A stretch of DNA of 64,000 nucleotides from Pseudomonas viridiflava (GCF_900580675.1 NZ_UTBG01000186.1:62001-126000), one strand, 5' to 3'. Positions 53,025 through 62,036 are shown, counted from the first letter of the stretch. Made by a program: numbers and translations. The notes: generated from the letters alone by a model not told the origin.

Positions 53025-53968
53025 CCGCCACACCCACTGCCGACGAGTTGTTTGCCGAAGCGTCCGGCTGGTACTTCCGCCTGCAGGCTGAAGACGTGAC
53101 CCCGGCCGAGATGGACGCGTTTGCCGCCTGGCTGGGGCAGGGCAATGCCCAGGATGCAGCCTGGCAGGAAGTGCAGGCGATGCTCGGCGGCCTGCGCGAA
53201 CCGGCGCGTGTGGTTCGCCGCGCCGAACAGGCTGCCTGGCGCAAACCCGCGCGGCGCTGGGCGTGTGCCGCTGCGGTGCTGCTGGCGGTCGGCCTCACCG
53301 TGCAAAACACCCCTTGGCTCGACCGCCTGCGCGCGGACTACGCCACCGGCACCGGCGAGTCGCGCACCATCGAACTGGCCGACGGCTCACGCCTGCAACT
53401 CAACACCGACAGCGCGGTACAAATCCGCATGAGCGCGGGCGAGCGACACATCCGTTTGCTGCGTGGCGAAGGTTTTTTCGAAGTGACCAAGGACCCGGCG
53501 CGGCCCTTTGTGGTGGAGTCCGGCGATGGCTGGGTGAAGGTCGTCGGCACGCAGTTCAGCGTGGCACGGCGCGATGCGCAGACGCGGGTGCAAGTGGCCC
53601 AGGGCAAGGTGCAGGTCAGCACCGGCGGCGGTGCGCCGGTCTACCTGGAGCCAGGGCGCGCGGTGGAATATCAAGGCCAGCAACTGGCCGAAGTGCATGC
53701 TTTCGACGCGGCCAGCGGGTTTGCCTGGCGCCAACGGCAACTGGTGTTTCGCCAGCAGCCACTGTCGGACGTGGTCAGCGAGTTGAACCGCTACTGGCCG
53801 GGCAAAACCCTGGTGCTGGGCGAGGCGCTGCGCAACCGCGTGGTGTCCGGCGTGTTTGAAATCGACAAACCGGATGCCGTGATCAAGGCGCTGGAATACA
53901 CCCTCAACCTGCGCGCCGAGCATTACACCCCTTATTTGCTGGTGTTGCGCGAAGGCAAAGCCTCCTGA
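53021..53968 (+). CDS. FecR-family anti-sigma/transducer
   Basis: A 315-residue inner-membrane protein. The cytoplasmic N-terminus has the FecR-type WYFRLQAEDVTPAEMDAFAAWL, followed by one membrane segment near residue 85 (RWACAAAVLLAVGLTVQ). The periplasmic FecR domain contains ADGSRLQLNTDSAVQIRM, RHIRLLRGEGFFEVTKDPARPF and KVVGTQFSVAR. It relays the receptor's ligand signal to the sigma factor. Its start overlaps the sigma gene (ATGA). Confidence 0.93.
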   Translation: MTATPTADELFAEASGWYFRLQAEDVTPAEMDAFAAWLGQGNAQDAAWQEVQAMLGGLREPARVVRRAEQAAWRKPARRWACAAAVLLAVGLTVQNTPWLDRLRADYATGTGESRTIELADGSRLQLNTDSAVQIRMSAGERHIRLLRGEGFFEVTKDPARPFVVESGDGWVKVVGTQFSVARRDAQTRVQVAQGKVQVSTGGGAPVYLEPGRAVEYQGQQLAEVHAFDAASGFAWRQRQLVFRQQPLSDVVSELNRYWPGKTLVLGEALRNRVVSGVFEIDKPDAVIKALEYTLNLRAEHYTPYLLVLREGKAS

Positions 53969-54099
53969 GTGAAATCTTTTTAAAAAACTTTCAGGGTTTC
54001 CCGGCGAACGGTCGTCCTTGATCACTGAGGCGTAAATAGTAAGCACTCTCAAGTAGTGCGGCGCCGATCACAGACTTTTTGCACCGGGGAGCACCATTC

Positions 54100-56547
54100 A
54101 TGGCACACCGATTCGCCGCACAGCCCTTGCTGGCACTGGCCATTTCCATGGCGTGCGGCACTGCGCCGCTGTACTTGCAGGCCGCCGAGACCACCCAGGC
54201 CCAGACGTACCGTTTTGATATTCAGGGGCAAAGTCTGGACGCTGCGCTGGCGGCGTTTTCGGCGGTAACGCGGGTTCAGGTGCTGGTGAATGGCGAGTTG
54301 ACCCAAGGCGTGGTGTCGCCGGGTGTCAGCGGTAACCTGGGCCAGCGTGAGGCGTTGGCGCAGCTGTTGGGCGGCACTGGGTTGAGCGCGGCGTTTATCA
54401 ACGCCGATACCGTGACCCTGGAGAAGCGCGTGGCCACGGGCTCTGCCCTCGAAGTTGGCGCCACCACCATCAGCGCTGAACACCTGGGCACCACGACCGA
54501 AGGGTCCGGCTCCTACACCACCGGCGCGGTGACCCTGGGCAAGGGCGAGCAGAAGCTCAAGGACATCCCGCAATCGGTCAGCGTCATGACCCGCAAGCAG
54601 ATGGACGACCAAAACACCACCAAACTCTCCGAAGTGGTCAAGCGCACGCCTGGCCTGACCGCGACCAAATCCCCCGGGCCCGGCATGTTTATCTTCTCCC
54701 GCGGTTTCGAGATGGGCACCCTGCAATACGACGGCGTGCCGATCCCGCGTAACACCTACGCGTTGGGCAGCTACCTCACCGAAAACATGGCGATCTACGA
54801 CCGCGTCGAAACCCTGCGCGGGCCCGCCGCGTTGCTGCAAGGCGCAGACAGCCCCGGTGGCGCCATGAACCTGGTGCGCAAGCGCGGCCAGCAGGCACCC
54901 ACGGTGACCATCACCGCCAAGGCCGGGTCGTGGGACCATTACGGCACACAGGTGGACGCCGGTGGCCCACTTAACGCTGAAGGCACGTTGCGCGGCCGGT
55001 TTGTGGCGGATTACGACACCACTAACTCCTTTGTCGACTATGCCGGCAGCTGGAATCAGACGGTCTACGCCGCAGTGGACTACGACTTCACCCCCGACAC
55101 CACGGTGGGCGTGGGCATCAGCAACCAGAAAGGCCATTCGCGGCCCAACTTCATGTCGCTGCCGCGTTATGCCAACGGCAACGATATCGGCTTGCCGCGC
55201 TCGACCTTCGTCGGCGCCAGCTGGAACCGCAGCGTCAACAACCAGACCCAGGTGTTTGCCGACATCGAGCATCGTTTCAACGATGTCTGGAAAGTCAAAG
55301 CCGCCCTGGTGGCCATGGATGAACACAACGACGCCACCTACCAGGCAACGTGGGATGCAATCCCCAACCCCGGCACCACCGGCAACGTGCGCTATGTGGA
55401 CTGGGTGACCGACTTCAACAACAAGAGCCGGGGCGTGGATGTCTACGTCAACGGCAAGTTCGAGACCCTCGGCTTCGAGCAGGAACTGGTGCTGGGGGCC
55501 AACTACTCCAAGCTCACCACCAACGACCTGTACGCCCGCGATGCCACCGACGGCGCAGACATTTTCAACATCGACCATAACCGCCCGCAGCGCGACAAGT
55601 ACCAGCTATTCCAGGACGGTTCCGGCTCAAAGAACTGGTATGACGTCCGCCAGAAAGGCATCTACGGCACCTGGCGCGTCAAGGTGCTGGACCCGCTGAC
55701 ACTGATCCTCGGCGCGCGCACCAGTTGGTACGACTTTTCCTATACCGACCAGAGCGGTTTCCAGGGCGTATATGACGACCCGACCCGCAGCACCACGCAA
55801 ACCACCGGCCGGGTAACCCCGTACGCGGGCCTGGTGTATGAGCTCAACGAACAGTGGTCGGCCTACGCCAGCTATGCCGATGCGTTCGAGCCCCAGACCA
55901 GCCTGACCACCTCCGGCTCCCTGCTCAAGCCCATCGAAGGCAAGAACTATGAGCTGGGCCTCAAGGGCGAACTGGCCGATGGCCGCCTGAATACGTCCTT
56001 TGCGATTTTCCGTTATGACCAGGAAAACCGCGCCGTGCAGGACCTGCAAGGGCCGATGAACTGTGGCGGCTGGTACTGCTCGGTGGCCTCGGGCAAGGTC
56101 CGCAGCCAGGGCCTTGAAGCTACGTTGAGCGGTGAAGTGCTGCCAGGTTTGCAACTGGCCTCGAGCTACACCTACAACACCACCAAATTCCTCAAGGACA
56201 ACACCTACGAAGGCAAGATCTTCAGCACCTGGACTCCCAAGCACCTGCTCAAGGTCTGGGGCGATTACCAGTTGCCGGGCGACTGGCAGAAAGTCAGCCT
56301 CGGCGCCGGCGTGACTGCGCAAAGCAGCACCGAAGCCTACGATCGCAACTTCAGCGTGCCCGGCAATGCGCTTTGGGATTCGCGGGTGGCCTACAAGATC
56401 AATCAGGAATTCACGGTGGCGGCGAACCTGAACAACATGTTCGACAAGAAGTACTACATCCCCGCGTACAACGCGACGTGGGGCAGCAACTACTACGGCG
56501 ACCCGCGCAATGTGATGTTTACCATGACGTACACGCCGCGGTTCTAA
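54100..56547 (+). CDS. TonB-dependent siderophore receptor with signalling (STN) domain
   Basis: An 815-residue outer-membrane transducer. The signal peptide ends near YLQAAE. The secretin/TonB N-terminal signalling domain spans about residues 35-110 (FDIQGQSLDAALAAFSAVTRV, LSAAFINADTVTLEKR). The plug domain includes LKDIPQSVSVMTRKQMDD and RVETLRGPAALLQGADSPGG, then a 22-strand barrel ending in VMFTMTYTPRF with the terminal Phe. The start at ATG 54100 has GGGGAG eight bases upstream. STN plus the adjacent sigma/FecR genes show cell-surface signalling. Overall it resembles ferrichrome/ferrioxamine/pyoverdine-type receptors, but the siderophore is not identifiable by eye. Confidence 0.93.
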   Translation: MAHRFAAQPLLALAISMACGTAPLYLQAAETTQAQTYRFDIQGQSLDAALAAFSAVTRVQVLVNGELTQGVVSPGVSGNLGQREALAQLLGGTGLSAAFINADTVTLEKRVATGSALEVGATTISAEHLGTTTEGSGSYTTGAVTLGKGEQKLKDIPQSVSVMTRKQMDDQNTTKLSEVVKRTPGLTATKSPGPGMFIFSRGFEMGTLQYDGVPIPRNTYALGSYLTENMAIYDRVETLRGPAALLQGADSPGGAMNLVRKRGQQAPTVTITAKAGSWDHYGTQVDAGGPLNAEGTLRGRFVADYDTTNSFVDYAGSWNQTVYAAVDYDFTPDTTVGVGISNQKGHSRPNFMSLPRYANGNDIGLPRSTFVGASWNRSVNNQTQVFADIEHRFNDVWKVKAALVAMDEHNDATYQATWDAIPNPGTTGNVRYVDWVTDFNNKSRGVDVYVNGKFETLGFEQELVLGANYSKLTTNDLYARDATDGADIFNIDHNRPQRDKYQLFQDGSGSKNWYDVRQKGIYGTWRVKVLDPLTLILGARTSWYDFSYTDQSGFQGVYDDPTRSTTQTTGRVTPYAGLVYELNEQWSAYASYADAFEPQTSLTTSGSLLKPIEGKNYELGLKGELADGRLNTSFAIFRYDQENRAVQDLQGPMNCGGWYCSVASGKVRSQGLEATLSGEVLPGLQLASSYTYNTTKFLKDNTYEGKIFSTWTPKHLLKVWGDYQLPGDWQKVSLGAGVTAQSSTEAYDRNFSVPGNALWDSRVAYKINQEFTVAANLNNMFDKKYYIPAYNATWGSNYYGDPRNVMFTMTYTPRF

Positions 56548-56600
56548 GGAATTACACACACAGTTGATCTCCTTTGTTTGGGAGATTATCCCCAGGCAAA

Positions 56601-56631
56601 AAAATGCCCCGCACATGGCGGGGCTTTTTTT
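56601..56631. terminator. Bidirectional terminator between the TonB receptor and ilvD
   Basis: The stem GCCCCGC (56606-56612) and GCGGGGC (56618-56624) is flanked by seven A residues on the left and seven T residues on the right. It works for both convergent genes. Confidence 0.92.
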
Positions 56632-56640
56632 GCGCGGGGC

Positions 56641-58482
56641 TTATAGGCCGTCGAGCATCGCCTTGTTACGTACCGCGCCCTTATCGGCACTGGTCGCCAA
56701 CAGTGCGTAAGCCTTCAGCGCGGTGGTCACTTTGCGCGGGCGCTTCTCGACCGGCTTCCAGCCTTTCTTGTCCTGCTCGACACGGCGCGCGGCCAGTTCT
56801 TCGTCGCTGATCAACAGGTTGATCGAACGGTTCGGAATGTCGATCAGTACCTTGTCGCCATCCTGCACCAGGCCGATCGCGCCGCCGGCAGCGGCTTCCG
56901 GTGAAGCGTGGCCGATGGACAGGCCCGAGGTGCCACCAGAGAAACGGCCGTCGGTGAGCAAGGCGCAGGCTTTGCCCAGGCCTTTGGATTTCAGGTAAGA
57001 CGTCGGGTAGAGCATCTCTTGCATACCCGGGCCGCCTTTCGGGCCTTCGTAGCGGATGATGACGATGTCGCCTTCTTTGACTTCGTCGGCGAGGATGCCG
57101 CGCACCGAGCTGTCCTGGCTTTCGTAGATCTTGGCGCGGCCTTCGAACACGTGGATGGATTCATCCACACCGGCGGTTTTCACCACGCAGCCATCCAGCG
57201 CGATGTTGCCGTACAGCACAGCCAGGCCGCCTTCTTGCGAATAGGCGTGCTCGACACTGCGGATGCAGCCGTTTTCACGGTCGTCATCCAGGGTGTCCCA
57301 ACGGGTCGACTGGCTGAACGCGGTTTGCGTCGGGATACCCGCCGGGCCGGCCTTGAAGAAGTGGTGAACGGCTTCGTCGTCAGTCTGGGTGATGTCCCAT
57401 TTGGCGATGCCTTCGGCCATGCTCGCGCTGTGCACGGTCGGCAGGTCGGTGTGCAACAGGCCGCCACGGGCCAGCGAGCCGAGGATCGAGAAGATCCCGC
57501 CGGCGCGGTGCACGTCTTCCATGTGGTACTTCTGGATGTTCGGCGCGACTTTGCACAGTTGCGGCACGTGACGGGACAGGCGGTCGATGTCCTTCAGGTC
57601 GAAGTCGATCTCGGCTTCCTGGGCGGCGGCCAGCAAGTGCAGGATGGTGTTGGTGGAACCACCCATGGCGATGTCCAGGGTCATGGCGTTTTCGAACGCC
57701 TTGAAGTTGGCGATGTTGCGCGGCAGCACCGACTCATCGTTCTCGGTGTAGTAACGCTTGCACAGCTCGACGATGGTGCGGCCGGCCTGCAGGAACAGCT
57801 GCTCGCGGTCGCTGTGGGTGGCCAGGGTGGAACCGTTGCCCGGCAAGGCCAGGCCCAGGGCTTCGACCAGGCAGTTCATCGAGTTGGCGGTGAACATGCC
57901 GGAGCACGAACCGCAGGTCGGGCAGGCGCTGCGCTCGTATTCCGCGACCTTCTCGTCAGAGGCGGTGGAGTCGGCGGCGATGACCATGGCGTCGACCAGG
58001 TCGAGGCCGTGGGAGGCGAGCTTGGTCTTGCCGGCTTCCATCGGGCCGCCGGACACGAAGATCACCGGGATGTTCAGGCGCAGGGCGGCCATCAGCATGC
58101 CAGGGGTGATCTTGTCGCAGTTGGAAATGCAGACGATGGCGTCGGCGCAGTGGGCGTTGACCATGTATTCCACGGAGTCGGCGATGATCTCGCGGCTCGG
58201 CAGCGAATACAGCATGCCGTCATGGCCCATGGCGATGCCGTCATCCACGGCGATGGTGTTGAATTCTTTCGCTACACCGCCGGCGCGTTCGATCTCGCGG
58301 GCGACCAATTGGCCCAGGTCCTTGAGGTGGACGTGGCCCGGTACGAACTGGGTGAACGAGTTGGCAATCGCGATGATCGGCTTTTTGAAGTCGTCATCTT
58401 TCATCCCCGTGGCACGCCACAGTGCGCGCGCGCCGGCCATGTTGCGGCCGTGGGTGGATGTTTTCGAGCGGTAATCAGGCAT
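56641..58482 (-). CDS. ilvD: Dihydroxy-acid dehydratase IlvD
   Basis: A 613-residue Fe-S dehydratase of branched-chain amino-acid synthesis, converting dihydroxy-isovalerate and -methylvalerate to the 2-oxo acids. Cluster ligands appear in CISNCDKITPGM and ACPTCGSCSGMFTANSMNC; MGGSTNTILHLLAAAQEA and DGRFSGGTSGLSIGHASPEA are further family blocks. It is full length and intact. Its first 11 codons and about 85 bases of upstream DNA are repeated at 62511-62615, on the far side of the inserted segment, so its original promoter context may have been split or copied. Confidence 0.97.
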   Translation of the reverse strand: MPDYRSKTSTHGRNMAGARALWRATGMKDDDFKKPIIAIANSFTQFVPGHVHLKDLGQLVAREIERAGGVAKEFNTIAVDDGIAMGHDGMLYSLPSREIIADSVEYMVNAHCADAIVCISNCDKITPGMLMAALRLNIPVIFVSGGPMEAGKTKLASHGLDLVDAMVIAADSTASDEKVAEYERSACPTCGSCSGMFTANSMNCLVEALGLALPGNGSTLATHSDREQLFLQAGRTIVELCKRYYTENDESVLPRNIANFKAFENAMTLDIAMGGSTNTILHLLAAAQEAEIDFDLKDIDRLSRHVPQLCKVAPNIQKYHMEDVHRAGGIFSILGSLARGGLLHTDLPTVHSASMAEGIAKWDITQTDDEAVHHFFKAGPAGIPTQTAFSQSTRWDTLDDDRENGCIRSVEHAYSQEGGLAVLYGNIALDGCVVKTAGVDESIHVFEGRAKIYESQDSSVRGILADEVKEGDIVIIRYEGPKGGPGMQEMLYPTSYLKSKGLGKACALLTDGRFSGGTSGLSIGHASPEAAAGGAIGLVQDGDKVLIDIPNRSINLLISDEELAARRVEQDKKGWKPVEKRPRKVTTALKAYALLATSADKGAVRNKAMLDGL

Positions 58483-58568
58483 TGGAGCACTCCGGGCGGC
58501 TAATCAGGTAACTACTAATCAGGTACTACTGGGGAGTGAGCTTCTATTGACGTCTGGAACACTCAGAA
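58450..58568. repeat. Direct repeat, left copy (ilvD 5' end and upstream)
   Basis: The stretch from GTGGGTGGATGTTTTCGAGC through GGAGCACTCCGGGCGGCTAA to CTTCTATTGACGTCTG and ACTCAGA recurs, in the same orientation, at 62511-62615. This copy contains the true ilvD start and an extra 14-15 bases from a small tandem duplication (TAATCAGGTAACTAC before the second TAATCAGGT-like unit). The two copies bracket the AT-richer operon. Confidence 0.9.
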
Positions 58569-58724
58569 AATGGCCGTGTGTCCAAAAGTTGCCACTCGCG
58601 TCGCGGGATCGCCGCTTGCTTGGGCCTCGAGCTCATAAACCCGCCGGGGGATGACTGGCGATGAATAGGCCCGATTCTACACCGCTGGCGTCAGGAAGGA
58701 ATGGTTGGACGTGTATTGCCGGCG
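58569..58724. other. Spacer between ilvD repeat and MFS gene
   Basis: About 155 bases, GC-rich at the ilvD side and AT-richer towards the exporter gene. No gene or clear terminator is seen. The change in composition near 58690-58720 is the likely left edge of the foreign DNA. Confidence 0.5.
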
Positions 58725-59933
58725 TCAACCGATGTTCAAAAATTGCTGGCGACGTGAGATCAATGAATTCAGCACGAGAGCCGTTGTACTCAGCAGCAAA
58801 AAAGCTAACGCCAGGGTCATTTGCAAGTTACTCGTGCTTATGTTGACCAATGCGCTAATCAATCCACCCAGAATAAAAATTAAAGTGTTCCCAGCCGAAG
58901 CTGCTGTTCCGGCACTTTCCGGGAACACATCCATGGCTTTAGAGGTCGCAATGGGGCGACAAATGGTAGTGCCGGTTGTGCAAATAATCATCGGCACTAA
59001 TACCGTCAACGTTGATAGCCCAAGGAAATGGGAGAGCAAAAGCATCACCAGCCCAGAGCAAAAAATCAGGGCCAAACCGAAAATGATCTGAGCTGTGGGC
59101 GCCAGCCAATTAGAGAGTGCGCGAGCCACTATGCCGCCAGTGACGTACGCCGCGCCGTAGAGTAGTAAAGTAAGGGAAAAATCATAGGTGGAAAGCTGTA
59201 ACTGATCCATGAATATGAGCGGTGACATTACGATGAATGAAAAATGGCAGGTGAAAGCGATTGCGGCAATAAGCCAATAAGCGACGAAGCTTCCACTGCT
59301 GAAGACCTGCTGATAAGCGCGGAGAATATTTCGATTCTGGTACGCGGTTGTGTGATGAGCCTCCAGTAGCCAATAGGTTTTTAACAGAACGCAAACGGCC
59401 AATACAATAAAAAGAAGAAAGCTGCCAGGCCAGTCGAAAAACTGTTGCAGCACACTGCCGAGTAACGGTGATACGGAGATGAAAATTCCGCTGGCCGTAA
59501 TCATCAAGATCCGCAATCGATCCCTTTCTTTACCTTCAAACATATCCTGAACCAATGCCTGTGACAGCACGAAGCAGCCGCAGCCGATAGCTTGGATCAT
59601 CCTGAATATCAGAAACCATGTGTATTCAGTCGAGAGCACACAGCCGGTGGCGCCGATGATTGATACAGCCATCCCTCCAATCAACAAGCTCTTGCGCCCA
59701 AAGGTATCTGAGAGAGGTCCGATTAAAAACTGTGATAAGGAGATACCTACAGCGAAAAGGCTGATTGAGAACGCAATGTCGGCAGGCTTATTGTGAAAGT
59801 GCTCAGCCAATGCCGGAAAGGACGGAAGTAACACATCCAGAGGAAAAACACCGAGTAGTACCATGGTTAATAGTAGAATGACTACCGATCTACGTTTTTT
59901 TTCGTCGATCACAGGGGGAAGCACTTTATTCAT
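58725..59933 (-). CDS. MFS exporter, Bcr/CflA-like
   Basis: A 402-residue major-facilitator protein with 12 predicted membrane segments. Motif A appears as QFLIGPLSDTFGRKSLLIGG between segments 2 and 3, and the N-terminal VLLGVFPLDVLLPSFPALAEHF is typical of the Bcr/CflA drug-exporter group. Codon use is AT-richer than in surrounding genes. It overlaps the AurF-like gene by eight bases and is last in the four-gene operon. I infer export of, and self-protection from, the operon's product. Confidence 0.9.
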   Translation of the reverse strand: MNKVLPPVIDEKKRRSVVILLLTMVLLGVFPLDVLLPSFPALAEHFHNKPADIAFSISLFAVGISLSQFLIGPLSDTFGRKSLLIGGMAVSIIGATGCVLSTEYTWFLIFRMIQAIGCGCFVLSQALVQDMFEGKERDRLRILMITASGIFISVSPLLGSVLQQFFDWPGSFLLFIVLAVCVLLKTYWLLEAHHTTAYQNRNILRAYQQVFSSGSFVAYWLIAAIAFTCHFSFIVMSPLIFMDQLQLSTYDFSLTLLLYGAAYVTGGIVARALSNWLAPTAQIIFGLALIFCSGLVMLLLSHFLGLSTLTVLVPMIICTTGTTICRPIATSKAMDVFPESAGTAASAGNTLIFILGGLISALVNISTSNLQMTLALAFLLLSTTALVLNSLISRRQQFLNIG

Positions 59934-60891
59934 CTATAAGCGCCATTTTAAAGTACAAGTTTTGAATTTCAGGTTGTTTGAAGAAACCTGCTTTTTTTAA
60001 CGCTTTAAATGTAGAGCTCGCGCCGGAGCGAATGCGAAGAATATGAGCGTGCGGATCTGCCATAGTGACCAGGATCTGCTCGACGGTGGTCTCACTCAAT
60101 TGCACACTGCGTAAACTCCGCTCTAGCCATTGCTGATCGGTTTCAAAGAATATCAGGAGAGCTTCCAAGAGCTGTTTTGCAGATGAGATACGTAGTTCAT
60201 CGCTCATTTGCAGCCACAGATAGTGAAAGACCTCACTAAAATAGCGACTATGTCTTGCTTCGTCAGTCAGGTGGTCACTTAGCATTTCCTGAACGCTACA
60301 TATCAAAGTGTCTTTATAAATATCACGCAAGTCTTTAGCGATGATCGTTTCTGATGCGAAGCCCACTAGAAACCATGTAAGTGCTCTCTGCTTTTCGGGG
60401 GTGCTGTGGATCAAATTGTTCAGTCGAGTTATTCGATTGTGGGTGACGGGTTGATCAGGCATGCCGTAAAACTCAATAATTTGCTTGGCGAGTTGGTTGG
60501 AGAATAACGCATGATAACCTTCATCTGTGTAGAGTTGTAATGCAGCTGTTTTCATACGAGGTGGTATCGGAAAGTCGAGTTCATCGTGGATTATAATTTC
60601 AACGGAGCGATTAACAATTCGATGCTCAAGCAGTGTTGTGTAGTGAAGAAAGTTTACTAAATGATTAGCGCAAAGCCGTTTCGTGATGGCCTGATCGGCT
60701 GATTTGATTTCCGGGTGACTGAGGTACGGTAGGAGTGCGGGGGGAAACCAATCTCGTGATTGCAGCTGCTTTTCTAGGTCCGAAGGCAATTTATAATGGT
60801 GATCACTGGTGCGCACGGATGCGCGGGTATTCCATTCCCCAAGAGTGAAACGGTTTTTCCATGTACGAGGGTCGATGAGCGGCTCAACCAT
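59926..60891 (-). CDS. AurF-like diiron oxygenase
   Basis: A 321-residue all-helical protein with the ligand pattern of the diiron N-oxygenase AurF. Candidate ligands are Glu89 (TTLLEHRIVN), Glu124 and His127 (YTDEGYHALF), Glu181 (GFASETIIAKDL), and His207, Glu211, His214 (SDHLTDEARHSRYF). The spacing Glu89-Glu124 (35), E-x2-H and H-x3-E-x2-H equals that recalled for AurF (E101, E136, H139, E196, H223, E227, H230). The ATG at 60891 has GAGGA eight bases upstream and lies five bases after the preceding stop. AurF oxidises an aromatic amine to a nitro group; relatives N-hydroxylate other substrates. The substrate here is unknown, possibly the operon's peptide. Confidence 0.88.
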   Translation of the reverse strand: MVEPLIDPRTWKNRFTLGEWNTRASVRTSDHHYKLPSDLEKQLQSRDWFPPALLPYLSHPEIKSADQAITKRLCANHLVNFLHYTTLLEHRIVNRSVEIIIHDELDFPIPPRMKTAALQLYTDEGYHALFSNQLAKQIIEFYGMPDQPVTHNRITRLNNLIHSTPEKQRALTWFLVGFASETIIAKDLRDIYKDTLICSVQEMLSDHLTDEARHSRYFSEVFHYLWLQMSDELRISSAKQLLEALLIFFETDQQWLERSLRSVQLSETTVEQILVTMADPHAHILRIRSGASSTFKALKKAGFFKQPEIQNLYFKMALIDE

Positions 60892-60896
60892 GAGTT

Positions 60897-61979
60897 CTAT
60901 CCTCGGTTGTTTAGCAGGGATGTAAGTTCTTTGCACATTACTTGCCCATCGCTTTTACCGCAGCCAACAAAGAAAATAGCTTGTTCAGGATTGTTTTCTT
61001 CAATCCTTAATAATGACTCGACCTGATGGTCCGTCAGAGCCCCGGTCAACCAAGTACTTAGGCCCAGCGCGGTCGCGACTAACTGAAAGGTTTGCGAGAT
61101 ATGACCCGCTTCGACATAGGCCATTCGATAAACTCGCGAGTGTTCGTATTTCCACCAAAGTTTGTCGAATCGGCAGGTGATGAAAAGTCCGACTGGGAGA
61201 TCGTTAATGAAGTGTTGTCCCGATAGCACAGTTCCTAATGTCTGGTTGATTTCTTGATCAACGACGCTCAGTGTGTGTTCCGATGCGTTGTAGGCGTAAA
61301 TTCCGGGTTTTAAACCTTCAATGTTTTTAACATAAACAAAACCTTCGCACGCGTTTAGTCCTCCGCTGGATGGGCTGCTCCTTCGGGCTTCTAGACCTTC
61401 CGCGATGCTTTCATCGATGGTGCTGAGCCTTTCTTTTAAATGTCCTAAGCATAGATAAAGGATGGTACTTATGGTGTCTAAAGAAATAGGGTCGCCTGTG
61501 AAAGTACGGCAGGTTTTTCGGGTAAGCAAGGCGTGTTGAAGCGAATGTTCTGGCAGTTTGATAGGTGTTGGTAAGTGAATGGGGAAAGTGTCAACGCTGT
61601 GAATTGGCGTACGGGATAAAGGCGGAGTAATAGCTAGTGTTTTCCTACAGTGGTCAAGATAGATGCTCGCCCACTCATCAGCATTTTCGGGCACGTGACT
61701 GCAAGGAATGTTTTTAGTGCCGATATGAAATATTTTTGATAGTTCGTCCCAGCCCCAATTAAGGTGCTCGGGCGTGAGATCTGTCAATATTCCCGCTGCA
61801 AATAATTGAGAGTCTATTGGATTTGTATTGTCGAAGCTTTCTGGGTTATGTATCAGTTCAGTTAGTCGTGTTGAGTAGGGTAGGTTCAATTCGAATTGTT
61901 TGTGGTTCTTATAGTCCCAAACTACCGTCGCAGGTGTTCTGGGGAGAATGAATATATAAGGGGCTATTTGCATTTTCAT
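60897..61979 (-). CDS. SagB/ThcOx-type nitroreductase-fold dehydrogenase
   Basis: A 360-residue protein. Residues 145-345 form the FMN-dependent nitroreductase fold with SagB landmarks: LLTRKTCRTFTGDPISLDTI, RRSSPSSGGLNACEGFVYV (FMN site, residues 199-217), KYEHSRVYRMAYVEAGHISQ and ATALGLSTWLTGAL. Residues 1-110 (VVWDYKNHKQFELNLPYSTR) form the extra N-terminal region found in SagB-type proteins, which may bind peptide. Family members oxidise azolines to azoles in peptide natural products, yet no YcaO cyclodehydratase gene is present. AGGAAGGG precedes the ATG. Codon use is AT-rich. It is the first enzyme gene after the peptide gene. Confidence 0.87.
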   Translation of the reverse strand: MKMQIAPYIFILPRTPATVVWDYKNHKQFELNLPYSTRLTELIHNPESFDNTNPIDSQLFAAGILTDLTPEHLNWGWDELSKIFHIGTKNIPCSHVPENADEWASIYLDHCRKTLAITPPLSRTPIHSVDTFPIHLPTPIKLPEHSLQHALLTRKTCRTFTGDPISLDTISTILYLCLGHLKERLSTIDESIAEGLEARRSSPSSGGLNACEGFVYVKNIEGLKPGIYAYNASEHTLSVVDQEINQTLGTVLSGQHFINDLPVGLFITCRFDKLWWKYEHSRVYRMAYVEAGHISQTFQLVATALGLSTWLTGALTDHQVESLLRIEENNPEQAIFFVGCGKSDGQVMCKELTSLLNNRG

Positions 61980-61997
61980 CCCTTCCTGCTGTGCAGA

Positions 61998-62029
61998 AAA
62001 CGCTAGGTAGCCGGCACTCCCCAGCGTTT
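61998..62029 (-). terminator. Stem-loop between peptide gene and sagB-like gene
   Basis: On the minus strand AAACGCTGGG pairs with CCTAGCGTTT (10 bp with one G-U pair) around a 12-nt loop. No T tract follows. It sits between the small peptide gene and the enzymes, where partial termination or 3'-end protection would make peptide mRNA exceed enzyme mRNA, as is common in peptide natural-product operons. Confidence 0.6.
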
Positions 62030-62036
62030 GATTTGC

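Noticed and set aside
54049..55578. Long minus-strand frame opposite the TonB receptor
   Set aside because: It is antisense to clear plug and barrel motifs and shows no family resemblance of its own; third-position GC keeps the opposite frame open.
56908..58503. 531-codon plus-strand frame opposite ilvD
   Set aside because: It mirrors ilvD codon structure, has no ribosome binding site and no recognisable domain.
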